This document shows, piece after piece, positions 24,060 to 35,169 of a stretch of 64,000 bases of DNA (its first letter is position 1; every line of letters starts with the position of its first letter). The notes under the pieces were generated by a model. It saw only the letters and a program-made list of their open reading frames with translations. It had not been told where the DNA came from and ran no database searches. Made by a program: the position numbers and the translations under genes. This DNA comes from Epiperipatus broadwayi (taxonomy: Eukaryota > Onychophora > Udeonychophora > Euonychophora > Peripatidae): positions 432,001-496,000 of the forward strand of contig JAQFVV010000320.1 in assembly GCA_028023455.1 (NCBI GenBank), in the 5' to 3' direction.

Positions 24060-25160
24060 CATTATCATAATTAATTATTTACCAAAAATCAAGTATTACA
24101 TTGTTAATCCATTTTTGAAGCCTTTTTATCTTTTGCTTTATTTCTTGAATTCATATCTATTTTTCTTTTAACATCATTAATCAAATTCTTTTATTAGCTC
24201 TCATTTTTTGCTCTTCATAGTTTTATACAACATATTTTTTTTATAATTTTTTTTCCTCATAATTTTTTCCAATTATTTTTTTTACTTATTCTTTTTAATA
24301 CTTCTACATTGTTAATTTTAATCTTCCAACTTATTCTTTTCATTTCTTTCTAAATATACATGTTTAAAGTTTGTCCTCATTTCAAATCAATATAAATTAC
24401 ATTTAAAAAAAGAAATTTCAGTAAGACTTTTTGAAATCTTCATTTGAATAATCTCAAATTTCCATTTATTCTTATTAAAACCCTGACTAATTATTTAAAT
24501 TCTTTATTTATTTATTTTATCATTATTTCCACCAATAATTAATCAGATTCCCATTTTTTGCTCAGTGACATTCTTAATGTATATCTCGTAACTTATTTTT
24601 ATTGATTTATTTTTATTTGCATGTAGCTGCAACTCAAACTTTTATAAATAAATATAAAACATTTTGTTAAACAAATTATCACTATTCACAAATCTGGCAT
24701 ATTGTCAGAATATTTATAACATTATTTCCATAATTATCAAACAATATTCTCTCCTTCATTTTTAAATTTTCTAAATAAAGAACATCAAATCATTTTAATA
24801 TATTATTCACTTATATATAAATGTTCTAAGAAATATATTTTCTTTCAACTTATACCTTTTTTTAATATCCAACAATAAAATCCAATCTGTTTTACCAAAT
24901 TTATTATAATGATTGATAAAACACATATTATCATTCCAATTTTATCTCTTTTTCTACATATCTCTGAACAATATTTCTTATTAATCCATTTCTATCTTTT
25001 ACTTTTTTACCTTTTTTTAAATTTTATGTTTAATTCATGGGAAATCTGCCCATTAAGGACTCACATTAAAATCTTTACCTTATGCATGTCTTTTCTAATA
25101 CATATCTTACTTATGGAAGTAATATAATTTTCTTCTTCTTCTTATGTATTGATTTCATTG
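24060..25160. other. T-rich DNA, nothing firmly identified
   Basis: Very T-rich on the plus strand. Lys/Glu-rich broken frames on the minus strand could be an old LINE, but I see no diagnostic motif. Confidence 0.35.
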
Positions 25161-25164
25161 TAGA

Positions 25165-25265
25165 TCTGATGATGATTGCAGGACAGTCAAAACTGTAAGA
25201 ATAAAATTAAATATAAAAAAATAGTATTGTTGAAATGTTTAAGAAAGGTGGAAATGGTATAATAC
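25165..25265 (+). repeat. Penelope-like 3' tail motif
   Basis: CTGATGATGATTGCAGGA, then GTCAAAACTGTAAGAATAAA, then AAATAGTATTGTTGAA. The same 100 bases recur at 57878-57975. The CTGATGA ... AAAAC pattern resembles a decayed hammerhead core with A in place of G12. Assignment to Penelope-like tails is by analogy. Confidence 0.4.
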
Positions 25266-25861
25266 ATATCTTCTTTGTTTGTAAAATAAAAATTGGGGGT
25301 GCTATTTATCTTTAGATACTTTAAATTTCCTCACCTTAATCTATCTTGTTTTATTTTATATTTTTATTTTGTATTTGTTCCATGTACTTGAAAAATCTTA
25401 GATTATTGTAATTTCTACATTCTTTTAAATTTGTTATTTCTTGATTGTCTGATATTCATAAATATTATTCTTTTACATTTTTTTCAAAAAGTTTTAGTTT
25501 TTCGTTTTCTATATTTTTTTTTCCTCTTCTTTTTGCTCTTTTTATTTATTGCAGTTTTTATTATTATGATTATTTTCAGAATTTTATTTTTTTATTGACT
25601 TTAATATGTTTGAGTATATGTGTGAATTTAGTATTTAAATATTATTTTACTTCTTAAATAAAATTAATTGAATTTGTGAATTACTGAATAATAAATACAA
25701 TACTTTTTTTGTTTTTAAACTAAGTCATCTAGTTAATATGAACTGGATATGTTTATGAGAATTTCACCTAAAGCTTTATAGTGTTTTATTTCTAATTTTT
25801 ATTATTGATTTATATTTATCTCAGACTAAATAATCACGCCTAATTAAATTTATATATATAT

Positions 25862-25988
25862 TATAACAGTCAACCCTTGGGCTATCAATAATCTTAACCT
25901 ATAGTCAAGGCAACTTCCTTTAACGATAAAGGAGGTTGTCTTGACTATAGATTAAAACTGTTGATAGCTTAAGGGTTGATTGTTATCA
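25862..25988. mobile_element. Foldback MITE with inverted repeats of about 57 bp
   Basis: The left end TATAACAGTCAACCCTTGGG and the right end are inverted copies across almost the whole element, with a spacer of about 12 bases. A half-copy lies near 39115-39190. No target duplication was resolved. Confidence 0.75.
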
Positions 25989-26069
25989 TCTAATTTATAA
26001 ACCTATTAAAGCCTTGAGTAATTGGCTTTATTGTCTTAGTTAATATATATATTACTAAGGAATATATAA

Positions 26070-26122
26070 TATTGTTTAGAGCTATTAGCATGCTCGTTAT
26101 ATGTATATATAATGAGTTGGTG
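26070..26122 (+). repeat. Fragment of the 423-bp hammerhead repeat family
   Basis: TTGTTTAGAGCTATTAGCAT then GCTCGTTATAT is the array junction motif with one substitution, alone and without ribozyme. Confidence 0.45.
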
Positions 26123-26262
26123 TAAATGCTAAATTACAATGTTATGATTAATGAAATGATTAAATATAGGGGATTTGAACTCAGATTTTCAAGCACCCTT
26201 CAGTTATTCACACTATCTCATATAACTGATACACATGACCACACACATGTAGAAAAAATAAA

Positions 26263-26316
26263 TAATCCCCAATATACGTATTTCACACTAAACCAGCACT
26301 CATCACTTGGTCCAGA
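26263..26316 (-). ncRNA. Hammerhead ribozyme, one core change (C3 to G)
   Basis: Minus strand: CCAA, GTGATGA (26300-26306; consensus CTGATGA), stem II GTGCT/AGTGT with G-U pairs around GGTTT, GAAA (26281-26284), self-complementary stem III ATACGTAT, cleavage triplet AUA, and TTGG pairing with CCAA as stem I. Only C3 departs from the consensus; that change is normally inactivating unless G8 compensates. Confidence 0.65.
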
Positions 26317-26714
26317 TTATCATCTCCCACATATATATATATAATCAGTGCTCAGTTTACATTAAGATAGCAAATCTTCATACTTTAATGGACATGCGTC
26401 AATCTACTTCAACCTCCAACTTTTTAGCCATCCATATCCTTGAAAATCTGATGATGAAAACCCAAATCCCATGCTGATGCCAATATTATTGCCATGCCCA
26501 TGTTGACCTCAAGTCACTCTGACCCTTCATGTATAGGACTGTATCCATTTAAATAAATATTAAGAGGGGTGGCAGGATACAAGCTTGATGTGCACTCTTC
26601 ACAAACCTGGAGCTTAATTGTAAGTATAGGGGATTTGAACTCAGATTTTCAAACACCCTTCAACTGCAATACAACTGATACCCATGACCTCTCACATGTA
26701 GAAAAGATAAAAAT

Positions 26715-26762
26715 CACCAATATACATATTCCATGCTAAACCAGCACTCATAAGTTGTTCCA
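26715..26762 (-). ncRNA. Decayed hammerhead ribozyme, second unit
   Basis: Minus strand: CTTATGA (G5 to U), a fully paired stem II GTGCT/AGCAT around GGTTT, GGAA in place of GAAA, stem III ATATGTAT, triplet AUA, TTGG. Two core changes make it inactive. Confidence 0.6.
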
Positions 26763-27273
26763 GATTATCATCTCCTGCATATTTATATATAATCAGTGCT
26801 CAGTTTATATTAAGATAGCAAATATTCATACTTTACTGGACAGGTGTCACTCTACTCCAACCTCCAACTTTTCAGCCATCCATATCATTGAAAATCTGAT
26901 GAAAACCTAAATCCCATGCTGATGCCAATATTATTTCCATGCCCATGTTGACCTCAAGTCACTCTGAACCTCATGCATAGAACCACATCATTTAAATACA
27001 TAGTAAGAGGGATTGGCAGGATACAAGCTTGATGTGTAAACATTTGAAAACCAGGCACTCTTCACAAACCTGGAGCTTAATTGAAGTGATTAAGCCAGTT
27101 TTTTTTTCTTAAAACATGAATAAAATTCCAGATAAAAAGTAATAAAGCAAACTTATGAGTAAACTAATCACATAAAGCTATGTATTGCTATCAATGAATC
27201 TAAATTTAACTTTGTGGATTTTTTAATTAATTTTACTACATTAAATAATAATACACTTTTATATATATATATG

Positions 27274-27356
27274 TCAACGCATTGACTAGGAAGCGAACCC
27301 GGGCCGGCTGCTTAGAAGGCAGCTATGCTGACCGCTAGGTCACCAACCCTTTGCAT
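27274..27356 (-). repeat. tRNA-like SINE or tRNA retropseudogene
   Basis: On the minus strand: D-arm-like GGTGACCTAGCGGTCAGC, an anticodon arm GCTGC-CTTCTAA-GCAGC whose loop would read UCU (Arg), B box GGGTTCGCTTCC, and the end TCAATGC. It belongs with the copies at 45106 and 46057. The 5' acceptor strand does not pair well with the 3' one, so this is not a working tRNA gene. Confidence 0.65.
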
Positions 27357-27359
27357 CAT

Positions 27360-27640
27360 TCCTTATTCTAATAATTTAAAATTTTATACTTTTTATTTTA
27401 TTTTTAAATTTTATATTATAAAATATATAGTTATTATACAAAGATTTGGAAAAACATAGCTATCTACAATTAATTTAGTATTTAAATAAATCATGATATA
27501 GCTTTAAGCGCTTTTTTTTTTTCAATTAAATATTAATTTAATTAATTAGAAATTACAAATGATTAAATCAAGTCACCAAACAGAATTAAATAAAATAAAC
27601 TCTTATCGGTTGTATGTATATTTATATGCTGACATACTTA
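27360..27640. other. A+T-rich DNA, nothing identified
   Basis: No gene or bounded repeat recognised. Confidence 0.4.
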
Positions 27641-27643
27641 ATA

Positions 27644-27790
27644 TTAAAATAATTTAAATGCCCCATATCTATATTATTTCAATCACACCCCCTCTTTAAT
27701 ACAGAAAATCTAAAATTTTGCAGCCCATTCTGTATTTAAAGGGGGAGTGTGACTAAAAGAATATAGCTATGGGACATTTTAAATATTTTA
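27644..27790. mobile_element. Foldback MITE, 147 bp
   Basis: The ends, ATTTAAATGCCCCATATCTA on the left and its inverted counterpart on the right, pair for about 60 bases (including AATCACACCCCCTCTTTAAT against the right side). Non-coding. Confidence 0.75.
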
Positions 27791-27794
27791 TATA

Positions 27795-29890
27795 GATTTC
27801 AGCTATCATTATGCAATGTTTCTAATTAATTATTAATTATATATTAATAACCAGTTATTTTAAAAAATTCACAATTTTTGTACTTTAACAAATTGAAAAT
27901 AGCATATAGATATCAGAGAACAAAAATACATATTTGTTAAAATGCAACAAACGATAATACTATATCGTCATTGGTGATAATTTGTTATTGATTGCTATTT
28001 TTTAATCTCTCTTAACATCCCAAAATTTAGAGCTACATCATAAAATTTTAATAAATTCTTTACATTAAGACATGTATTGTGAAAACTCATGTGATAAATA
28101 AGCATGGATAGATTGATCACCCGATATGCATTGGATAGTGTAAAGAATTTACTGGCTTTCATTTATGAATTTAGAGCCAAAAAAGCATGGTGGCTAAGAC
28201 ATATTTCTTGAAGATATCATGAAAGTATATATTTGCTTTCTTATGTTAGACAACAAAAAATATTGTCCTTATTTCCCAGTGATTATGAAGTGTTAAGCCA
28301 AGACACAGATTAACAACTGTAAATTTAGATTATCATTAAATTGTGATTTTTCTACTTGGCACTTGTAGATTTTTTTCAAATATTAGAAGCTTATAAGAAT
28401 TAAAAGTATCCATAATTCTGTAAAACATTACATAACTTTGTGAAATTAAAACTATGATGCAATGATTGATAAAATTAGATGTGTGCTTTACTATAAGGGC
28501 ACAAATGTCGAAAATGCAATTTGGGTGATTTCTTTTATAATTAAAAAATTGTTATACTAATATATAAAAGACATAGTAGTAATATTAGATTTGGAAACTA
28601 CCAAATGTAGATAATTTAAATTCATGCTGCAATATGTCCTGCATTTGTTATACAGAAATGCATATAAAAAGCAGCTAATCTACAAGAAATTTACTACTGA
28701 CATAAAAAAAGTAAAATATGCTTGGACTAGGCAAACTTATAATTAAATACAGAATTAAAAATAAATTATAACCAAAATGTTATGAAAACCGAATTTAATA
28801 GAGTTATATATAAAATAAAATACAAATGCTTTTATTATTATATATACCCATAACATTTACACATTCCAAACAATGTATTAAATCTATTGTTTATATTTCC
28901 ATGGAAACATGATCTAAGAAAAAGACACACACACACCCCGATTCACTGCATAATAGAAAATAAATCTAAGTCAACTTTATTGTAGCAATATTCAAAACTA
29001 TGTAAAACATTTCCATGGTTGCTCTACAATAAATTCTTGTAAAAGAACTTAAATTACAAAGAATAAAGGTTAATCATTTGCTTGAATGCATTTGAGTAAG
29101 TGATAATTATTATATCACCCATAATGAAAATATCATCTCATCTGACCCAAATATTAAGATATAATTCAAACTTTATATTTGGATTTTATTCTTTAAGATA
29201 ATTATAATACTGAATGTTGAGAAGATCTTGTAGATTTTACAATTCAATAATTAAAGTAAGTCTAACAAAAAATTTTATGGTGATCACAAAATTTACATTA
29301 TAGGATCCCTGAATTAGTAGAAATAATCCACTATATTTCTCTATTCCAGAGTATCTTTTGTAAAATTGAGTAATCAATGTGTATTAATCAATAGTGCCAA
29401 CCAAATTCGTAGAATAGTTTTTGACTATAAACTTTAATCAATAAGAAGCATTGGATTTGCTCTAACACATACAGAGTAAAATAATAAAGTGAATTGTTAC
29501 TTTTAATTTAAAAGTTTGAGTAAAAATGATCTGCTTTTTTCACTTTTTTTATATTACATTTTCATATGATATTCAATATGTGTATAAAAATATTAATTCA
29601 CTCTTTATTTACATGCAATTTTTATTGGTTTAAAGTTTACAGTTTTGACTGTTTTTTTTTCAAAGTTTTAAATATATAATTGCATTATAATACTAAAGTG
29701 TAAGCATGATAAAATTGTTATATATTTTTCAATATACAGTATATTATTATTCTTTTATTATTGCATCTCTACATAATTCATATATATATATAATTATTTA
29801 ATTTCAAATTAGGTCTAAATTTAAATTTAAATTAAAATAATAATTGGTTTTTAAGACTTAATAGGTATAATTTAATATTCATATAAATGT
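27795..29890. other. A+T-rich DNA, nothing identified
   Basis: About 2 kb without a coding frame, RNA gene or bounded repeat that I can support; a short CA repeat lies at about 28925. Confidence 0.4.
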
Positions 29891-29929
29891 TCTGGACATT
29901 CATATAGAAAAGATAGTCTATATAATTTA

Positions 29930-30030
29930 AACTATTTAAACTTAGTTTTTATTAATGCTAAGTATGCTTTTGATAGTATCATAATCATAACAATCTCACT
30001 TATTTAGTGTTCCAAGCTTTTATGTACCCT
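29930..30030 (+). pseudogene. Short LINE reverse-transcriptase fragment
   Basis: The frame FINAKYAFDSI, followed out of frame by a CSKLLCTLG-like piece, resembles the palm block F-[IV]-D-x-x-x-A-F-D-S of LINE reverse transcriptases with Asp changed to Asn. Very short, so uncertain. Confidence 0.35.
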
Positions 30031-30367
30031 TGGATAATTATTTAATATTTAAAAACATTTAAATTTATTTTATTTAATATTCAAAAATATTTAAATATCT
30101 TCAAAGAGCCCATTTCTTTTTGAGGGAGATGCTTGTATCTTTTTTGTTTATTATCTTTTTCTCTTTTTTTTTTTGCAATTACTGAAACTTCTTTAATTTT
30201 TTGTTTTCTATCTTCTCTCTCAGTGCATACATTTTGTATTTATTATCTTTCTTTTGCTATTGCCCAAACCTATTTATTTTTTTGTTTTCTGTCTTTCCTC
30301 TCAATGCATACATTTTGTATTTATTATATTTCTTTCTCAAATTATATCTTTTACATATTATATATTT

Positions 30368-30528
30368 AGCCATTAAGCTAATGCACATGTGCTTTGTGGA
30401 TTTTCTTTTTTAACTATAAATGAATACTCTCACTTCCGAACACAAGATAAAGTCTTAGTGAAAAGACAGAATATTCATTTATAGTTTTAAAAAAATCCAC
30501 AAAGCCATGTGCATTAGCTTAATGGCTG
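30368..30528. mobile_element. Foldback MITE, 161 bp
   Basis: AGCCATTAAGCTAATGCACA at the left is mirrored at the right end. Pairing continues through TGCTTTGTGGATTTT and ACTATAAATGAAT, leaving a loop of about 40 bases. Non-coding. Confidence 0.8.
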
Positions 30529-30892
30529 ATTATTACTATTACCGTTTATAAAACATAGCACCATATAAAATAAATATCTCATTTACATATTATATATTTA
30601 TAATTTAGCAACAGTATTTTATATAAATTTCACAGTTATTTATATAATATTAAAGTAATCAAAAATTAAATATAGTGTTTATAAAATACATAATAATTTG
30701 AAAATATATATAATAAACAAAAAGTATATTAAATTATCCTATATATTAGGACTTAAAAATAATTATTTAATTCACATTATTCTAGTTTTGATTGTATTTA
30801 TAATTTAAATTTATATGCAAATTTAAAAATTAATTAAATAATTATCCACAGAGATCAGGTATAATGAAAGAATTGGTTGTGGAAGATTTTTG

Positions 30893-31375
30893 AGTCATGT
30901 GATATATGACTTTGATTTTTTTGTTGACTATTCATAGTCTTTGCTTTAACATTTTAAGCCATGTTATATTGCTAAGGCTATTAATATACAGTTTGGCTGA
31001 AGATCTCTCAGCCTCATATAACTATTTAAGTTAGATAGCTGGGTTTGAAGACATTTAGGTGTCTAAAAATTCCAAATTTTCTACTTAAAATAATTATCTT
31101 TTAGATAAATGCTGTTTTGGGCTTATTTTTATATCTAATGTCTGAAAACTATTCTAGCATCTCACTAAGGGTTATCTTTGAGATAAATGCTGTTTTGGGC
31201 TTGGTATTTTTAGATATAGTGTCTAAAACTATTCTAGCACCTCACTGAGGAGTGCCAAAGCATGAAACCATTGGTCTGAGGTTAGGGAGTGGTTTTCAAT
31301 ATAGAGATTATTAAATGCTTTATTTAGCTGGTACTTATCAATAAAGCTTGTAAGAGCAAATTAGCAGAGCTTTTT
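30893..31375 (+). repeat. Dispersed copy of the 423-bp hammerhead family
   Basis: This stretch follows the order of the array unit at 49.4-51.6 kb: GTCATGTGA-ATATGACTT, GCTAAGGCTATTAATATA, AAGACATTTAGGTGTCTAAA, TTATCTTTTAGATAAATGCT, ribozyme, then ACTTATCAATAAAGCTTG. A segment of about 75 bases ahead of the ribozyme (TTTAGATAAATGCTGTTTTGGGC) is duplicated in tandem. It is strongly diverged from the array yet keeps a complete ribozyme. Confidence 0.8.
31231..31288 (+). ncRNA. Type I hammerhead ribozyme, core intact
   Basis: CTGAGGA (31245-31251), stem II GTGC/GCAT around CAAA, GAAA (31264-31267), stem III ACC/GGT around ATT, cleavage after GUC (C at 31276). Stem I is ACCTCA (31239-31244) paired perfectly with TGAGGT (31277-31282), then an internal loop and CTA/TAG. 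Every invariant core base is present. Stems II and III differ in sequence from the array copy but keep pairing. Confidence 0.85.
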
Positions 31376-31389
31376 ATCATTTAAATGTT

Positions 31390-32415
31390 TTTTTGAAACT
31401 CTAGCTTGTGAATTGTCATAGGAACCTTTTTGCATTTGTTGTTCTGTGAATAGGTTTAAATATTATTACTGTATTCATGTATAAACACATGTATATTATA
31501 ATTGATTTGAACATTATTATAATATATATATACACAGACACACATACAAATTATAATTATCTTTCTCACTAATGAATAAAATTCTGATAATTAAATTTTT
31601 ATAAATTCTATTTATAAAAAAATGTAAATATATACAAAATAATTTTACATTTTTTCAAAAACATTTTTATGATTTTATTTTTAATAAAATCCCTTTTAAG
31701 TATTTGTTTTAACAGCAAGGATTTCATGTCAAAAAATATTCCCTATGCCATCATATTTTTTCCCTTTTAGATAATGCTTTAAATTATCTTAAGTTCCTGT
31801 AGATTAAATCAGTTTCAAATAAACTAAATTTCATTCTTTGAATACAAGGAAAAAATTTAAAAGTTTTTTAAAGAATTTTTAAATAAAGTTAAAACAAGTT
31901 TGTTCGAAAAAAAATATATAATGAATATTAGATTAACTCTAGTTTTTTAACATACAGTATAAATAGTAGATAGTGGAATATTTTGAACTATAAAATCTGA
32001 GTTGGTAGTTTATATAAATTTTAGTAAATAAGCATTAAAATCTTATTATCTATAATTTTAATAGAGTTTCAGTCTATCATTTTTTCATATACATCGCTTG
32101 TTTTCCTTGGTTTCTTGAGAAATAGCAAATAGTAGGTGTAATGTATTTCTTTATCATGCCAAAAGAAATTGATATCTAATAAATTAAGAGCTTCTTTCAT
32201 AGCTATATGACAATCATAATACTTTTTTTTATTTTGTGAAACTAGCTAAAGACTATAGGAATTACAGAGCATAATATAAATGTATGATTTTTTTCTACAA
32301 CTTTTTTATTAAGAGATTGAGTTGTAATGTATTTATCTTATTTTTTGTAAACATTTATTTTAGGAATGTTGTACATACTTTGGACATAATATAATCTTGT
32401 AATAAGGAAATGAAA
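31390..32415. other. A+T-rich DNA, nothing identified
   Basis: No gene or bounded repeat recognised. Confidence 0.4.
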
Positions 32416-32420
32416 ATATA

Positions 32421-32674
32421 CAGAGGCAGAATACTCCATACAGTAGCCCCCACTCAGTATAAGCTGGGTAATCAATGCAGGAAGGTTTGTGCATAAAATC
32501 CCTATCGAGTACCTATTCATCCAATATTCCCAGACTAGTTTCTAGCTTATGGCTTTCATCAATGAGGAGTCTTAGATCTGAGAACATGTACCTAGATCTT
32601 AGGGTATAATGCAACCCTTTTGATTGCTCTGGCTTGCACTGAATGGTGCTACTGTATGGAGAGTTTTGCCTCTG
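32421..32674 (-). mobile_element. Foldback element carrying a hammerhead core
   Basis: Terminal inverted repeats of about 60 bases (CAGAGGCAGAATACTCCATA on the left, mirrored by the right end GGAGAGTTTTGCCTCTG) enclose about 130 bases. The family also occurs at 38289 (internal part in the opposite orientation), 4532 (internally deleted) and 42969 (half). The flank GGTGATCATGTGATG is shared by several copies, so the true ends may lie further out. Confidence 0.8.
32522..32580 (-). ncRNA. Hammerhead ribozyme, third family (C3 to U)
   Basis: Minus strand: CTCCTCA, then TTGATGA (consensus CTGATGA), stem II AGC/GCT around CATAA with an A-A mismatch at its base, GAAA, zero-loop stem III ACTAGT, cleavage position C, then TGGG for stem I and, after an internal loop, TTGG with CTAA as the outer part of stem I. 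C3 is mutated, so activity is doubtful. Confidence 0.65.
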
Positions 32675-32859
32675 TATAAACAGCTTGGATAAGCATAAAG
32701 AATGGTGATCATGTGATGTTTAGTGGAAATGAAAATATTAATAAGTATTTTTGTGACTAATTTTACCAAATATTTGATTTATGATAAGTGAAATATCTTA
32801 TAATAAACTTCTGATTTATGTAATAATAATGTTTATAAAAATGCAACAGCAATAATTAG

Positions 32860-33745
32860 ATTACATAATAATACTGGGAAAATCAACATTGAGAAGGGTA
32901 TAAGACAGGGTGACTCCACATCTCCAAAACTTTTTATAGCAGTGCTGCAAGAAGTATTTTGTCGATTAAAATGGGAAGCTAAAGGAGTAAAAGTAAATGA
33001 AGATTATTTAAGTCATTTAGATTTTGCAGATGATGTAGTTGTTTTTGCAAATAATGCTTTAGAATTGCAGGAAATGTTGCAGAGTTATCAGATGAAAGTA
33101 GAAAAGTAGGACTAAAGCTAAATGTTAAAAAGACTAAAGTAATATTTAATGGATTTTCTCAAAATATGAAAATAAAGATTGATTATGATGAGTTAGAAGA
33201 AGTAAACAGCTACAAATACCTTGGTCAGATTATTAATACAGATGGAAACATAATGGATGAAATTAATCATAGAATTAAACTTGGTTAGAGTGCTTTTGGT
33301 AGAAATAACTTGATACTAAAAGGAAATATGCTTATGTGTTTGAAAAGGAAGGTTTTTAATAAATGTGTTTTATCAGTTCTTACTTATGATTCTAAGACTT
33401 GGATACTTAATAGAAGAGCAATACAGAGACTTCAGACCATTCAAAGAAGTATGGAGAGATGTTATGTTGGGAGTAACAAGAAGAGATTGAAAATGCAATA
33501 TATGGGTAAGAGTTGGGCTGGACATATTTTTAGAAGATATGATAATAGATGGACAATTGAAATCTTAAACTGGATTCCAAGAGATTGTAAAAGACCAAGA
33601 AAGAGACCACATGTGAGATGGATGGACAAAATAAAAAAATGTGCAGGGGTGATGTGGAGAAGAGAAGCTAAAGATCGAAGAAGATGGATTGAACTTGGAA
33701 AGACTTTCATCCTGCAGTGGATTGATAATGTTTGATGATGATGAA
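32860..33745 (+). pseudogene. RTE-type LINE, 5'-truncated, C-terminal half of ORF2
   Basis: The frames read IEKGIRQGDSTSPKLFIAVLQ, LDFADDVVVF (about 33015, catalytic FADD intact), then LNVKKTKVIF and YKYLGQIINTDGNI. The 141-codon open frame 33310-33735 (SVLTYDSKTWILNRRAI, SWAGHIFRRYDNRWTIE, KRPHVRWMDKIKK) ends WIELGKTFILQWIDNV. RQGD-S-SPKLF and the W-R-x-GK-F-QQW-type end are RTE hallmarks, and the element stops in TGATGATGATGAA as RTEs do. A stop near 33287 and a frameshift near 33105 break it. It is the youngest LINE in the window. Confidence 0.85.
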
Positions 33746-33749
33746 TGTC

Positions 33750-34915
33750 AAATCAAAATACTTTTCATGCTTATTTTTTAGCAGTATAACATTTTTGAAA
33801 CACTTAAACTATAATTTTTCTTGTTAACTATTTCTTATCTTGATTTTAATTGTCATTAATCCATGGATCAAAAAAAAACCTAACATTTATTTTTTTAGTC
33901 AATATATAATATTTTTTAAAAAAAAAATAGGTGAAATTTTAATTATATGATAGATAGTGTTTTTATAGTAATATTTAAAAGCTTAAACGTTCAGAACTAT
34001 TTAAGTCACCAGGATCTTTTTAAAGTGCAAATAACAAGACTTACCATTATGGATGAACTCTGTGCTTTATACACAAATATTTATTTGTAAAAAGATCAAA
34101 TTTTTTATGACTGCTTTCTTAAATAAAATATCCTAGGGTGTTTAAAGCAGTGACAGATGCAAGAATAAAGAATTCTGGATAACTTCCCCCTTGAGGAAAG
34201 TAAAAACAAAATTTTCAACTAAACCAATTAAAGGGACAGGTGCATTCACCCTATCATTTTGGTGCCTGCTATGTTACTCAACTTGCCAAGAAAATAAGTT
34301 AATGATTATTTATTTATTAGCTCAAATTTTTGATTACATATTGATGGATTCATTTATTACAAAAATATGTTAAAACTGATTTTTTTAAAAATTAAGTACT
34401 AAAGATTTTAACATAGCTAAATGTATTTTGTGTGCTAATATTCATATTGTCAATTCAATATGGAACACCTTTTCATATTAAACTGACAATATAAAAACAA
34501 TTATGGTAAATCAGTGATCAATCATGCACTTACCATAAAATGATCATTTACTTACTTAATTTAAATTTTGTAATTCTGAAGAAACCTCAATTATCCCAAA
34601 AGATAGAATGACATAGAATGTAAAATAAGTTAATGCAAATCAGTTGCATTCTACTGTGAAAAACATTCAACAATAAATGCTGATTAGAACAACTAGATAA
34701 AGGGCATATTAATTAATCATATGGATCTTTTATCTCTTTAATATTTTGTCCTTTGGCCATTCAACTTTTATAAATTCCATTTCAGTCATACTCAATAACA
34801 TTTTCCTACACAGTAATAAAAATATATTTATAAATAAATGCCTGCTTGAAGGCTTCAGAAAACAAAATATATGTATGAGAGAATAAACAGATATTAGTGA
34901 CACCATTAAAAAATT
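33750..34915. other. A+T-rich DNA, nothing identified
   Basis: No gene or bounded repeat recognised. Confidence 0.4.
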
Positions 34916-34924
34916 AAGATTAAA

Positions 34925-35165
34925 AAGGGCAGAGTTGACATATTTCTGAAAGTGATTACAATGAATATACAGTTGAAATCTTAAATTGAATTCCTTGATA
35001 TTGTAAAAAATCCAGAAATATATTTAAGATGAATGGATAAGAAATTTTGCTGAAAGGGTATGGAGAAGAGAAGCGATGTAACAGAGAAACTATTAAATTT
35101 GGAGAAATCTTTACTCTGTAGTCAATCAATCATGGTTGAAAATATTAATGATGATATTTTAAAAA
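34925..35165 (+). pseudogene. RTE-type LINE 3' fragment
   Basis: A translated match to the end of the RTE copy at 33.5-33.7 kb: IQLKS-IEFLDIVKNPE, a KGMEKRSDVTEK-like block, LEKSLLCSQS, followed by ATTAATGATGATAT. Heavily decayed and truncated at the 5' end. Confidence 0.6.
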
Positions 35166-35169
35166 GAAT

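Larger units (their letters stand above)
26168..27083 (-). repeat. Tandem dimer of the 460-bp hammerhead family
   Basis: Two head-to-tail units start at 26168 and 26628 (each AGGGGATTTGAACTCAGATT) and end ACAAACCTGGAGCTTAATTG. The units are about 85-90 percent identical. The ribozyme is encoded on the minus strand. The minus-strand end of each unit reads GTTCAAATCC, a match to the RNA polymerase III B-box consensus, so a tRNA-like internal promoter is conceivable. The family recurs at 15.9-16.7 and 56.6 kb. Confidence 0.85.
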
